Shown here: positions 1 through 9,196 of the stretch, one piece after another | Layout: each line of letters opens with the position of its first letter | How positions within the stretch are numbered: position 1 is the first letter of the stretch | NCBI GenBank assembly: GCA_002070605.1 | Contig: MWDO01000014.1 | Location: 1-55,712 of the forward strand | Direction of reading: 5' to 3' | DNA length: 55,712 bases | Origin: Spirochaetes bacterium ADurb.Bin133 | GTDB lineage: Bacteria; Spirochaetota; GWE2-31-10; MWDO01 | The notes under the pieces: model-generated | The model's database searches: none | Seen by the model: only the letters and a program-made list of their open reading frames with translations | Told to the model about the DNA's origin: nothing | Program-made: the position numbers and the translations under genes

Positions 1-289
1 AAAAATAATTCTCAAACATAGATACGCCAAAAGTAAATTTGTCGTATTTTAGCCCCAACATAACTCTTCCGTTAAATCCGTCGCTTGCGTTTGAATACGA
101 CGGCTCAAAAACAAACGGATAAGCCCAAAAATCTATGATTGAAAAAAAAGAGACGCTCTTTCCCTTGTTAGCGCTCGGACTTTTGCTATCGATCAAAACG
201 TTATTTATATTTGTATTTGTATTCCCTTCCGGAAAGATAAAATTGTTAAAAATTATTATTAAAGAGAATAAAATGAAATATTTCTTCAT
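1..289 (-). CDS. Exported protein, N-terminal part (runs off window)
   Basis: An open frame on the minus strand starts with ATG at 289 and has no stop before the window edge. A good Shine-Dalgarno (GGAGG) lies 6 nt upstream, at 296-300. The first 20 residues (MKKYFILFSLIIIFNNFIFP) look like a signal peptide. The following 75 residues are rich in aromatic residues, Ser and Asn (for example FWAYPFVFEPSY, then GRVMLGLKYDKFTFGVSMFEN), which resembles the alternating strands of an outer-membrane beta-barrel. The family is not recognised. The call of a secreted or outer-membrane protein is an inference from the signal peptide and composition only. Confidence 0.6.
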   Translation of the reverse strand, partial: MKKYFILFSLIIIFNNFIFPEGNTNTNINNVLIDSKSPSANKGKSVSFFSIIDFWAYPFVFEPSYSNASDGFNGRVMLGLKYDKFTFGVSMFENYF

Positions 290-445
290 TAATAACCTCC
301 GTTTAATAATCCCCATTTCTTATATAATTATTATGATATTGTAAAATATCTGTCAATATAAATCTTTAAATTTATGGTATTTCGCAATTTTTTTGAATTT
401 TTTGGAAAATTAAAATTATTCCAAATACGTCTGCTAAATATACAA

Positions 446-475
446 ATAAAAAGCCGTCTCGAAAGAGACGGCTTA
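446..475 (-). terminator. Rho-independent terminator of the 494-2080 lipoprotein gene
   Basis: A perfect 8-bp stem (GCCGTCTC/GAGACGGC, loop of 4) lies at 453-472. On the minus strand it is followed by a T-run. It sits 20 bp after the lipoprotein stop codon. Confidence 0.85.
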
Positions 476-493
476 TTTTAAACTCCATTAGGG

Positions 494-2080
494 CTACTGT
501 TTTGTCCAAAGCGGAGTCGGTCCCCATATTACCGAGTTTTCGATTGCAGCTTTGGCTCTAAAAACATTTGGCTGATAAGCCGTTAAATATATTCCGCTTA
601 CCGGTTCGCCGGCTTGGCTAGGCTCCCAAGAAATTTTCATATTAAGACCGTTTATGGCGCTCCCGTTATATGTAAAATCGCTGTTGATTTTACATATAAC
701 GTATTGTTGTTCATTATCATACGAAACTATATCTCCGCCTATAAAAGTTGTAGTGCCATTATATTTAATAGTCAACTTTCCATCAGCTGATACGTCAAAA
801 CTCGCAGATATATCCCCTTGACCTCCCGTCTTGGGATTTAGATTCTCTATCTTCCAAGTTCCTAGTATATCAATATCATCGGGGATTGTTGTAGTTGTTG
901 TCGCCGAAGTCGTAGCCGCCTTCGCAACCTTAACAGAAAATACCAACGGTATACTGTTGCTCTTGTCGCCTACCGATACGGTCGCCGTTAATGTTACGAA
1001 TTTGTCTGAATTTTTATCGTGCGTTACAACGCCGGTCGTTGCAGATAATACCGAATTGTCGCCGGAGTTCCATGAAATATCTATCGTATTGTCAAGATAC
1101 TTAAAGGAAGTCGGCAGATATATACGATCATACTCGTTAGACAGCGTAAAAGCTCCCGAAGCTTTAACGTCAACGGAATTTACCCCCGAAAAGCCCAACA
1201 ATTTATCAAACAACAAAGAAACCGCGTCGGCTAAAATATCTGCGCTTAAGTCGGTCGGACCAAGCTGCGTAACGTCTACGCCGCCAACGCTACCTCTAAT
1301 CGCGTCTGGATTAACCGCCGCCAAACTACCGACAAACCCGGTTATATTTAAAGTGATATCATTATCCGCTAACGCCGTTATCGCGTCAATTGTACTATCG
1401 ATATTTAAAGATAAATCTGACGGTAATTGCAGGATATTAACATTTGTAGTCTTAACGTCGATTGTCATATTAGCCGCGCCGCCGGACGAAGCGACGTTTA
1501 TAAAAATGGTAGTAACCTTGCCCTCGCCCGTATCGCCCGTCTGATCTAAGGAGCAATTTGCCGTTAACACAGCCTTATTGATACTAACCTGGGCGGACAA
1601 TTTAACGCTTACGCCGGCTTTGTTCACCTTCATAACGCCCTTGACGTTACTTGTTCCGGATAAATAGACGCTGTTAGCTCCGCCGCCGTTAATTATAAAC
1701 TGGTCGTTGATTGCGATATTCTGAATTTTACAATCTCCATCCCCTACTCCCGACGCAACCTCCACGGTATTTGCCGAAAACCCGTCTAACTCTACGCCGC
1801 TTCTATTTATAACTAGTCCGTTAACGGAAGTCCCCGAAGAGCCGTTAATCGCGACCGCGCTATTGACGCTATACGAACCGTTAAACGACGTTCCCGAAAG
1901 ATTTATCGTTTCCAAATCCGTTCGAGCTAAAGCGGCTTTAAATCCGGCGTCGGTAGTAACGCTCGCGATTTTGCCGTCGACCTCTATACCGTCGTCGGTA
2001 GTCGGTATCTTCTTTATATCGCATCCTAAAAACAGAGCGAATATAACTATCGCCGAAATAATAAACCTAATTTTATACAT
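494..2080 (-). CDS. Large surface lipoprotein with beta-helix-like repeats
   Basis: A 528-aa predicted lipoprotein. A hydrophobic signal ends in the lipobox LFLGC, with the lipidated Cys at residue 20. Residues about 40-300 consist of short Ser/Thr/Asn/Val-rich turns (NLSGTSFNGSYSVNSAVAI and similar), typical of a right-handed beta-helix. Residues about 310-385 (DISWNSGDNSVLSATTG onwards) resemble a bacterial Ig-like domain. A Thr-rich linker (ATTSATTTTTIP) leads to a C-terminal domain of about 125 aa starting near DILGTWKI, which could be a lipocalin-like barrel. The start is supported by GGAGG 8 nt before ATG. The gene is monocistronic with its own terminator. The function is unknown; a surface or adhesin-like role is an inference. 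Confidence 0.7.
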   Translation of the reverse strand: MYKIRFIISAIVIFALFLGCDIKKIPTTDDGIEVDGKIASVTTDAGFKAALARTDLETINLSGTSFNGSYSVNSAVAINGSSGTSVNGLVINRSGVELDGFSANTVEVASGVGDGDCKIQNIAINDQFIINGGGANSVYLSGTSNVKGVMKVNKAGVSVKLSAQVSINKAVLTANCSLDQTGDTGEGKVTTIFINVASSGGAANMTIDVKTTNVNILQLPSDLSLNIDSTIDAITALADNDITLNITGFVGSLAAVNPDAIRGSVGGVDVTQLGPTDLSADILADAVSLLFDKLLGFSGVNSVDVKASGAFTLSNEYDRIYLPTSFKYLDNTIDISWNSGDNSVLSATTGVVTHDKNSDKFVTLTATVSVGDKSNSIPLVFSVKVAKAATTSATTTTTIPDDIDILGTWKIENLNPKTGGQGDISASFDVSADGKLTIKYNGTTTFIGGDIVSYDNEQQYVICKINSDFTYNGSAINGLNMKISWEPSQAGEPVSGIYLTAYQPNVFRAKAAIENSVIWGPTPLWTKQ

Positions 2081-2176
2081 TTTGACCTCCGAAAAAAAAG
2101 ATTAACTATTAAGACATTATAGCGCCTTTTTCTACATTTTTCAATATAAAAAAGAATTTTATTCGATAAAATAAGA

Positions 2177-2215
2177 AAGCATAAAAAAATATTTTTTTTC
2201 TATTTTTTTATGCTT
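2177..2215. terminator. AT-rich inverted repeat between atpK and the lipoprotein gene
   Basis: Fifteen-base arms (AAGCATAAAAAAATA and its complement) at 2177-2191 and 2201-2215 are separated by 9 nt. The repeat lies 10 bp downstream of the atpK stop and may terminate the V-ATPase operon, although the stem is AT-rich and weak. Confidence 0.4.
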
Positions 2216-2224
2216 AAACAAATA

Positions 2225-2686
2225 CTATTGGGCTAAATTTTTCAATAATATAGACGCGACTAACGCTAAAATAGCGTAGAATTCGGGTAGAGCTCCAAAA
2301 ACTAACCCCTGTCCAAGAACCTCGTGTCCCGACCCTATAGCGGAAGCGCTCGAAGCGCAAATCTTCCCTTGATAAATCGCTGAAACCAACGCCACGATAC
2401 CAAGCATCAATCCCGCTCCCAACACTAAACTTGCGTTAAACATAGAAATATCGGGCGTTACCAAATCTGAATATATAAAATACCCTACGAAGCCGTAAAT
2501 ACCTTGAGTAGACGGCAATATGGACGCTACAAGCAGCGCTCCAAACGCCTCCGGTCTTTTTTTAAGAGACCCCATCGCGCTGCTCCCGCTTATAACCAAT
2601 CCGATAGCGCTGCCGGATCCGGATAGTCCTATCATCAATCCCAAACCTATAGCGGCTACTATAAAAGCCGAATTCATTTCCCCCAT
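2225..2686 (-). CDS. atpK: V-type ATP synthase subunit K (c-ring proteolipid)
   Basis: A 153-aa membrane proteolipid with four transmembrane helices, formed from two fused hairpins. It is the rotor ring that carries the coupling ion through the Vo sector. The ion-binding carboxylate is E135 in GALPEFYAIL. Residues L57, T60, Q61 (ILPSTQGIYGF) and Q106 (YQGK) sit exactly four positions before the Na+ ligands described for Enterococcus hirae NtpK (L61, T64, Q65, Q110, E139), so a Na+-binding ring is likely. It is the last gene of the operon, 71 bp after atpI. GGAG precedes the chosen ATG; the second Met (residue 4) is an alternative start. Confidence 0.93.
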   Translation of the reverse strand: MGEMNSAFIVAAIGLGLMIGLSGSGSAIGLVISGSSAMGSLKKRPEAFGALLVASILPSTQGIYGFVGYFIYSDLVTPDISMFNASLVLGAGLMLGIVALVSAIYQGKICASSASAIGSGHEVLGQGLVFGALPEFYAILALVASILLKNLAQ

Positions 2687-2757
2687 ATAATTAATCTCCT
2701 TACTCTATTCTTAAAAACTATATACTAAACCCAATAACATTGGATTATTTCCCGTCG

Positions 2758-4635
2758 TTACGCCGCGCCCTTTCTAAACGGATCGTAAGCCTTGCCGCCG
2801 CCTACAAAACCGTACGCTTTATAAAATTCCAGCAATATCAAGCGCAAAGGGTGAACAAACGCGCTTAGCGCAGATAAACTAATATTTATTATATGCCCCG
2901 CTAAAAGTATCGCAATCATTCCGATATAATTGATCCCGATAGGAGCCGAATCTCTTACCATAAAAGCGATCATATTAAAAGCTCCGCCGAGTAGTCCTCC
3001 GGCAAGTCCCAGCGCAAATAGACGAATATACGATAATACGTCGCCCGGAATTCCCGTAACTATTCCATACATCTCCCAAAGTCCCAAAAAAGGGCGTACA
3101 AATATTTTTTTATCTATATTATTAAATAACAGTATCAACGCTACTCCGGCAATAATTAACGTTGCGCCTACGTTAAAACCGTGAGGGATAGACGTTATAA
3201 TCTTTTTGACCGGCATAGGTCCTATTGAAAAATCCCCTTTCAGCCCATACCCTACTCCGAGAATAACCGTTCCGGTAATAAGAAGAAAAACGCCCAAAGG
3301 TTGTAGTCCCGCTTTTATTCCTCCAAATTTAATTTTACTAATCGTCTGTAAAAAATAACCAAACAAAATTTGAATAACTCCCAGCATAATCGCAAACGAC
3401 ATTTGGGTATTCATATCTGTAAATATAGCCGTTTTTTTTAAGGCTTTTGGAAGTAAAGTCATCTCCGTTATCTTAAAACCAAAAAAACTATCCAAGACTG
3501 CGCCGGCAATTATCGTCGATAAACTAAGAAAAAATCCCAAATATAAAATAGGACGTATTTTTTTATTTTTCCCAAATAAAATAGCGACTATTACGGTAAT
3601 AAATAAAACCAGCCCGTATCCGGCGTCTCCCAAGCATAATCCGAAAAATGCGGCAAAAAACGGAGCAAAAAACGGAGTAGGATCCATCTCGCCGTAATTT
3701 GGCATACTGTGCATCTTGGTTATCGGCTCAAAAAGCCTGTTAAAAGCGTTGTTGCGCAACTTTATCGGAATCTCGTCCCCCTCTGCCGGATCGTCGACGA
3801 TATAAGCGACGTCCTCCTTTTCCAAAAACTCCTCGACAAATTTTAATACTCTTTTTGGAACCCATCCCCGAATAAACAAAGCCTTCCCTTCGACCTCCGG
3901 ACTTAAACTCGAATCTACCACATTATATTGCAAACTATCTTCAAGATCGACTCTATATTTATCAAATTCGTCCATTAATTCCGCGTAGGAACTTTTAGAT
4001 TTTTCGAGAACGCCGATACTCTCTTCTATACGGGCGGCCTCTTTTTTCAAACGCTTCAAACTTTTAAGAGGAATTTTCTCCTCGGAAGCTCTAACGCTTT
4101 CTAACGACGCCGGGTTTTTGTAAAATACCGCGAAAAAAACCTTAGATTTCTCTTCGATAATCTTTTCAACAAAAACGTCGTTAGAAATACCTGAAACTAT
4201 ATCGTCGTAATCCTTATCTCTGGCGTAAAACAGTTTGAGTTTATAGCCGGATCTTTCCTCAATCGCTCTAATCGTATCGGGATCAAAATCGCCCCATTTA
4301 GTTAAAAGCTCTATCTCTTTTCTGATATTATCCAAACGAGATTTTTCCGCGCCAAGTCTATTTTCAATGTTCTCTATCTCGCTAAGATACTGTTCAATAT
4401 CGCCGCCGTCGCGCGATTTTTGAACGACCTTACTATTTTTCGTTTTATTCGACAAAACTATCTTTTTACACTTATCCAGCTTGGACAATCTGTTTTTTAT
4501 ATCTTGAATAGCGTCGCTCTGAATATTATCGCCCGTATCTAAATGAACGACGCCGATCTTTTGAAGCCGCTCCAGAAACTCGTCTTTGGATTGATGATAT
4601 ATCAATAGATACAACTTCTTCATCTTCTCAATCAT
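2758..4635 (-). CDS. atpI: V-type ATP synthase subunit I (a subunit)
   Basis: A 625-aa membrane subunit forming the stator ion path opposite the K ring. The N-terminal half (residues about 1-310) is cytoplasmic and rich in charged helices and coiled coil. The C-terminal half has about seven transmembrane segments beginning near PFFAPFFAAFFGLCLGDAGYG. It includes the conserved stretch GDVLSYIRLFALGLAGG, which carries the essential Arg, and ends in HPLRLILLEFYKAYGF, as in the family. Its ATG overlaps the atpD stop (ATGA), indicating translational coupling. The length is normal for bacterial V-ATPases. Confidence 0.93.
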   Translation of the reverse strand: MIEKMKKLYLLIYHQSKDEFLERLQKIGVVHLDTGDNIQSDAIQDIKNRLSKLDKCKKIVLSNKTKNSKVVQKSRDGGDIEQYLSEIENIENRLGAEKSRLDNIRKEIELLTKWGDFDPDTIRAIEERSGYKLKLFYARDKDYDDIVSGISNDVFVEKIIEEKSKVFFAVFYKNPASLESVRASEEKIPLKSLKRLKKEAARIEESIGVLEKSKSSYAELMDEFDKYRVDLEDSLQYNVVDSSLSPEVEGKALFIRGWVPKRVLKFVEEFLEKEDVAYIVDDPAEGDEIPIKLRNNAFNRLFEPITKMHSMPNYGEMDPTPFFAPFFAAFFGLCLGDAGYGLVLFITVIVAILFGKNKKIRPILYLGFFLSLSTIIAGAVLDSFFGFKITEMTLLPKALKKTAIFTDMNTQMSFAIMLGVIQILFGYFLQTISKIKFGGIKAGLQPLGVFLLITGTVILGVGYGLKGDFSIGPMPVKKIITSIPHGFNVGATLIIAGVALILLFNNIDKKIFVRPFLGLWEMYGIVTGIPGDVLSYIRLFALGLAGGLLGGAFNMIAFMVRDSAPIGINYIGMIAILLAGHIINISLSALSAFVHPLRLILLEFYKAYGFVGGGKAYDPFRKGAA

Positions 4636-5234
4636 TCATACATCTCCTTAGACGCCTGAATATTTTTAGTGATTTTTTGAGCGGCTTTTTCAAGATTGTC
4701 GACGTCCTCAAGAAATCTTTTTATCTTCAAAATAGCTTCTGAATATTGAGGTATTTGCACTTTTTCGTAAAGATTAACCTTTTGCGTAGTTTTTTTTCTG
4801 GCGTATTCAAGTATCTCTATCTTTTCTCTCTCAATCTCAATTTTTGACAAAAATTCGGACAAAGTTTTAAGAATTTCTACCCCTTCGCTAAACCAAATCG
4901 GATTGTTAAATTTAGAAAAATTTTCAACTTTATAATCAATCTTTTCTAATTCGGGAGCTTTAATACCGGCTATTTTCTTTGTTTCCAAATGTATTTGACT
5001 TATCGTAAATATTGAGTCCGGAAATTCGCGCCACAATCTTACGGATTGTTTTATGCCCGTCTCAAACTCCCTATATTTCGCCTCCATCTCTTTAAGAATT
5101 TGCTTCTCTTTTTTCACGGTCAATCTCAACGCGGCTTCCTTACTTTTAAGAGTAGGCAGAGCCGCCGTTCTAATCTTTAACTGCTTCTGCAAGAACTGCA
5201 TATCGACTTTGTTAAACTGATATTTTAAAGCCAT
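4632..5234 (-). CDS. atpD: V-type ATP synthase subunit D (central stalk)
   Basis: A 200-aa coiled-coil central shaft that couples rotation of the A3B3 head to the K ring. The N-terminal MALKYQFNKVDMQFLQKQLKIR and the long helical heptads are typical. The open frame extends upstream into atpB in another frame, but ATG at 5234 has GAGG 8 nt before it and gives the family's usual N-terminus and length, so I chose it. It lies 52 bp after atpB and overlaps atpI by 4 nt. Confidence 0.93.
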   Translation of the reverse strand: MALKYQFNKVDMQFLQKQLKIRTAALPTLKSKEAALRLTVKKEKQILKEMEAKYREFETGIKQSVRLWREFPDSIFTISQIHLETKKIAGIKAPELEKIDYKVENFSKFNNPIWFSEGVEILKTLSEFLSKIEIEREKIEILEYARKKTTQKVNLYEKVQIPQYSEAILKIKRFLEDVDNLEKAAQKITKNIQASKEMYE

Positions 5235-5286
5235 AAATAATCCTCGTATCGCCTTCTTATCTCTACGTATAAAAGTCGCCCAAAAT

Positions 5287-6615
5287 TCACTTTTCGCCGC
5301 CGACCCAATACTTATCCATAACAGACTTTTTGATCCCCACCTCCGACTGAGAAAAAAACTTCCCAAAAAGCGCCCACGCGGTATCAAGCATCTCGTCGAC
5401 TTCGATGTTTACGTCGATAGCCAATAACTTATCCGAATATTCCGAGGAAAACTTAATCGCTCTCTCGTCGTATTCCGTTAAATCAAAACCGTTATCCCTT
5501 TTAGTTTTAGCGTTCGCCGCGTCCGCGTACAATCTTACCGCGGCGTTCATAACCTGAGGGTGATCTTCGCGAGTTTTTTTTCCTATAACCAACTGTTTCA
5601 ACCTCGACAAAGACCTAAAAGGATCGACTATTACTTTATTAATTTCAGAATCCTTTCTCAAAAACAGTTGCCCCTCGGTAATATAACCGGTATTATCCGG
5701 TATTGCGTGAGTAATATCCCCCCCCGAAAGCGTAGTAACGGCTATAATGGTTATAGAGCCGCCGTCCGGAAACTGAACGGCTTTCTCATACAATTTCGCA
5801 AGGTCGGAATAAAGAGACCCAGGCATAGAGTCTTTCGAGGGAATCTGATCCATTTTATTGGAAACTATAGCCAAAGCGTCCGCAAACAGCGTCATATCGG
5901 TAAGAAGCACCAAAACTTTCTGTTTTTTATCCACCGCGTAATATTCCGCCGCAGTCAAAGCCATATCCGGAATCAAAAGTCTTTCAACAGGCGGATCTTC
6001 GGTCGTATTGATAAAGCAAACTATCTTATCCAACGCTCCCGCGTTATCAAAGAGATGTTTATAATACAGATAATCGTCGTTTGACAGCCCCATGCCGGCT
6101 AATATAATCTTATCGGCTTCGGCTCTAAGAGCTACGTCCGCCATAACCTGGTTGTAAGGCTGATCCGGATCGGCGAAAAAAGGAATTTTTTGCCCCGTTA
6201 CTAAAGTATTATTCAGATCTATACCGGCGATTCCGGTTTTAATTAATTCGGAAGGTTGCTTCCTTCTGACGGGATTTACGGACGGTCCGCCAATCTCCCG
6301 CTCCTCCCCCTCTATATCGGGCCCGCCGTCGATAGGACGTCCGTAAGCGTTGAAAAATCTTCCCGAAAGTTGATCCGATACTTTTAAAGTCGGCGGCTTG
6401 CCGGTAAAAATCACCTCGGCGTCCGTCCCGATACCTTCCGTTCCCTGAAATATCTGTAGAGTTACCTCGTCGCCGGCAATTTTAACTACCTGAGCCGGAC
6501 GTTCGTTTACGTAAGCCATCTCCTCGTTGCCGACGCCGACAGCTTTAATACTGCACGTAGCTTTCGTTATCTTTGTAATCTTTGTGTATATTTTCTGAAA
6601 CGCTTCTGTCGTCAT
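5287..6615 (-). CDS. atpB: V-type ATP synthase subunit B
   Basis: A 442-aa non-catalytic nucleotide-binding subunit of the V1 head, alternating with A. It shows the usual order of an N-terminal beta-barrel (residues 1-75), a central nucleotide-binding fold (KTGIAGIDLNNTLVTGQKIPFF, then VLLTDMTLFADALAIVSNKMDQIP and SMPGSLYSDLAKLYEKA) and a helical C-terminus. As expected for B it lacks a canonical P-loop. Its ATG directly abuts the atpA stop (TAGATG), with AGGAGGGG inside the end of atpA as ribosome site. Confidence 0.95.
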   Translation of the reverse strand: MTTEAFQKIYTKITKITKATCSIKAVGVGNEEMAYVNERPAQVVKIAGDEVTLQIFQGTEGIGTDAEVIFTGKPPTLKVSDQLSGRFFNAYGRPIDGGPDIEGEEREIGGPSVNPVRRKQPSELIKTGIAGIDLNNTLVTGQKIPFFADPDQPYNQVMADVALRAEADKIILAGMGLSNDDYLYYKHLFDNAGALDKIVCFINTTEDPPVERLLIPDMALTAAEYYAVDKKQKVLVLLTDMTLFADALAIVSNKMDQIPSKDSMPGSLYSDLAKLYEKAVQFPDGGSITIIAVTTLSGGDITHAIPDNTGYITEGQLFLRKDSEINKVIVDPFRSLSRLKQLVIGKKTREDHPQVMNAAVRLYADAANAKTKRDNGFDLTEYDERAIKFSSEYSDKLLAIDVNIEVDEMLDTAWALFGKFFSQSEVGIKKSVMDKYWVGGEK

Positions 6616-8367
6616 CTATCCCCTCCTCTCGCTTGAGATATTCTCCAGTTCCCTTTTGAAACTGTAGAAACTTTCCGATTCGTATTCGCTGTAATTCATC
6701 TGTTTTAAAACATTGATAATTTTTTTAAAAAACGGAGCTACCTTATCAAAAGATTCGAATTTATACTCGGCGTCGCATATCTGCATTACCAACTCCAGCA
6801 TATATTTTTGACGCGACATTGGAGTTATAGAGTCGATTTTATCAAAAGCGTCCTGTTGCATAAGAACAAAATCGATAGTCTCGGATTTCCAGAACGTAGT
6901 GTGATAATCTATCGGAACTCCGTCGTCCCCCAAAATATTAATCTGATCGTACGCTTCTTTTCCTCTCAAATTCCAGTTTTTGGCTTTTAACACGCTTTTG
7001 ACCCAATTTTCTCCAACATTCTTAGCCAAATACCGCTGAATCTCGGGATATTCAAGATATTTTGAATAACTGTCGATCGGATCGACGGCGGGGTATCTTT
7101 TTGAATCGGCTCTGGATTGAGCCAAAGCGTAAAAGCATCGAGCCGCTTTTTTGGTAGATTCGGTTACCGGCTCTTTCAAATTTCCTCCCGCGGGCGATAC
7201 CGTGCCGATAAACGTAACCGAACCGGTTTGACCGTTATTTAGATACACTATGCCGGCTCTTGAATAGAAATTAGATATAATCGCAGTTAGATCCATAGGG
7301 AAAGCGTCGGGACCGGGAAGTTCTTCCAATCTATTAGACATCTCGCGGAGAGCCTGAGCCCATCGGGAAGTAGAGTCCGCAAGAAGCAACACCTTTAGCC
7401 CCATCGCTCTATAATATTCCGCTATAGTCATCGCCGTGTAGACCGACGCTTCTCTCGCCGCAACCGGCATATTTGAAGTATTGCATATTATAGTAGTTCT
7501 CTCCATGAGTTTTCGACCGGTTCGCGGATCTATCAATTCCGGGTACTCCGTAAATATCTCTACTACTTCGTTCGCCCGCTCTCCGCAAGCGGCGACTATA
7601 ATCATATCCGCTTCCGCATTCTTAGATATAGCGTGCTGTAAAACCGTCTTACCGCAACCAAAAGGTCCCGGTATGAATCCCGTGCCGCCTTCAGCCATGG
7701 GATTGAAAGTATCAATTATTCGGACTCCCGTTTCCATTATTTTAAAAGGTCTCGGTTTATCTTTGTAACACTTGACAGCTCTTTTAACGGGCCATTTTTG
7801 CGTCATAGTAACGATTTGTTCTTCGCCGGCGTCGTTTGTCAAAACGCACAATTTATCATAAATTCCGTAGTTGCCGGAAGAGACTATAGATTTTATCTTC
7901 CATCTCCCCTCAAACTTGAACGGAACCATAATCTTGTGATCGATCCAGTTCTCTTTAACGCTTCCAATCCAGTCTCCGGCGGAAACTACGTCGCCCTCTT
8001 TTAATAAGGGCTTAAAATCAAATTTTTTATCCTTATCGAGCGGCGGAGTATAATCGCCCCTCTTCAGAAAAACGCCGACTTTTTTATCGAGATCGTTTTG
8101 CAATCCGTCAAAATTTTTTGACAAAAGCCCGGGTCCAAGCTCGACCTCCAGCATAGTTCCGACAAACTCGGCAGACATACCGACGGACAACCCCCTCGCG
8201 CTTTCAAAAACTTGAGCGTAAGCGACGTCCCCGACAATTTTTATAACCTCCGCCATCAGTTTTTCATCTTTGGCAATTATATAACAAATTTCATTTTGCG
8301 AAACAGTTCCTTCTACTTTAATCGTTATAAGATTACTTACAATACCGGTTATTATACCTTTAACCAT
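6616..8367 (-). CDS. atpA: V-type ATP synthase catalytic subunit A
   Basis: A 583-aa catalytic ATPase subunit. The P-loop is GPFGCGKT at residues 234-241. The A-specific non-homologous insert (residues about 95-190) is present, followed by the Walker B region (LKVLLLADSTSRWAQALREMS) and the A-type motif GPDAFPMDLTAIIS. The start has GGAGG 9 nt upstream. It sits between the DUF2764 gene and atpB, the order seen in Borrelia, Treponema and Bacteroides-type V-ATPase operons. The length is normal. Confidence 0.96.
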   Translation of the reverse strand: MVKGIITGIVSNLITIKVEGTVSQNEICYIIAKDEKLMAEVIKIVGDVAYAQVFESARGLSVGMSAEFVGTMLEVELGPGLLSKNFDGLQNDLDKKVGVFLKRGDYTPPLDKDKKFDFKPLLKEGDVVSAGDWIGSVKENWIDHKIMVPFKFEGRWKIKSIVSSGNYGIYDKLCVLTNDAGEEQIVTMTQKWPVKRAVKCYKDKPRPFKIMETGVRIIDTFNPMAEGGTGFIPGPFGCGKTVLQHAISKNAEADMIIVAACGERANEVVEIFTEYPELIDPRTGRKLMERTTIICNTSNMPVAAREASVYTAMTIAEYYRAMGLKVLLLADSTSRWAQALREMSNRLEELPGPDAFPMDLTAIISNFYSRAGIVYLNNGQTGSVTFIGTVSPAGGNLKEPVTESTKKAARCFYALAQSRADSKRYPAVDPIDSYSKYLEYPEIQRYLAKNVGENWVKSVLKAKNWNLRGKEAYDQINILGDDGVPIDYHTTFWKSETIDFVLMQQDAFDKIDSITPMSRQKYMLELVMQICDAEYKFESFDKVAPFFKKIINVLKQMNYSEYESESFYSFKRELENISSERRG

Positions 8368-8373
8368 ATCGTT

Positions 8374-9195
8374 CTACCTCCAGTTTTGCATATCTCGAGA
8401 AAAATTAATTTTCTCTTTTATCTGCTCTATAAGTTTGTTAAAAATAAGTTCTCCGCTCTCCGGCGTCATAGAATACCATCTCTCCACGGAGGCAAGTTTT
8501 ATTCCATAAACAAAGACCAGATTCTTTGTAAAAAAATCTTCTAAAGAGTACTGATCCAGCCAATCCCATCTTATCTCCTCGATTTTTTTCTCTATCAGCG
8601 CCAAATCGTTTAATTCGTAAACTTCGTTGAGCTTTTCTATAAAAGAGAACTCTTTTGACAATCCAAAATCAGAATTTGTATTTTTTAAGAGATTTTGGCA
8701 ATAATCGCCGTTATTTATAATATAGTTAGACGCGTCTAGCTCTCTTTTTCTCATCGATATCGCAATCGAAATATTTCTAAGACTCAATTCAAAATTGAAA
8801 TAATCGTATATAAAACCTTTTCCAAAAGTATCAAGATTTTGATAAAAATGATAAAGCAGTTCGTCCTCTTCCGTCGTTTCCGGAAACAGCCGCTTATCCT
8901 GCTTTTTGTAATAATAAAAATCGGATAAAAATTGAAAAAAGGAGTCGGTATCTTTCAAATTTTCATTAAATTCGTCAACCGAATAGTACGAAGGGGTTAA
9001 ATATTTTTCGGTAATTTTATAATTAACAACGTTTTTAATATCGTTGAAAATATAAATTTTTTTTAACTCGTCAAAATCCTCGACGCTCAACTCCCCTTCG
9101 CATAGATCTAAAAACTCCCGACTCGTTGCCGGTATCTTTTCGCTATCAAGTATAAGATCGAATAATCCGGATATTAAAAAGTAGTATCGATTCAC
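8374..9195 (-). CDS. DUF2764 protein of the V-ATPase operon
   Basis: A 273-aa soluble helical protein found between subunits E and A in V-ATPase operons of spirochaetes and Bacteroidetes. The C-terminal part (LVFVYGIKLASVERWYSMTP, then GELIFNKLIEQI) recalls the end of archaeal subunit C, and no separate C gene occurs in this operon. It is therefore plausibly the C-like socket linking the shaft to the K ring; that role is inferred. The frame is open from a TTG at 9210, but a GTG at 9195 gives MNRYYFLISGLFDL, matches the short N-terminus usual in the family, follows the atpE stop by 1 nt and has GGCGGAG just upstream, so I chose it. Confidence 0.8.
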   Translation of the reverse strand: MNRYYFLISGLFDLILDSEKIPATSREFLDLCEGELSVEDFDELKKIYIFNDIKNVVNYKITEKYLTPSYYSVDEFNENLKDTDSFFQFLSDFYYYKKQDKRLFPETTEEDELLYHFYQNLDTFGKGFIYDYFNFELSLRNISIAISMRKRELDASNYIINNGDYCQNLLKNTNSDFGLSKEFSFIEKLNEVYELNDLALIEKKIEEIRWDWLDQYSLEDFFTKNLVFVYGIKLASVERWYSMTPESGELIFNKLIEQIKEKINFSRDMQNWR

Positions 9196-9196
9196 A

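Noticed and set aside
831-1544. Plus-strand frame of 237 codons opposite the 494-2080 lipoprotein
   Set aside because: It is a shadow of a clear lipoprotein gene that has a ribosome site and terminator.
5560-6084. Plus-strand frame opposite atpB
   Set aside because: It is antisense to a highly conserved V-ATPase gene, with no start signal and no recognisable product.
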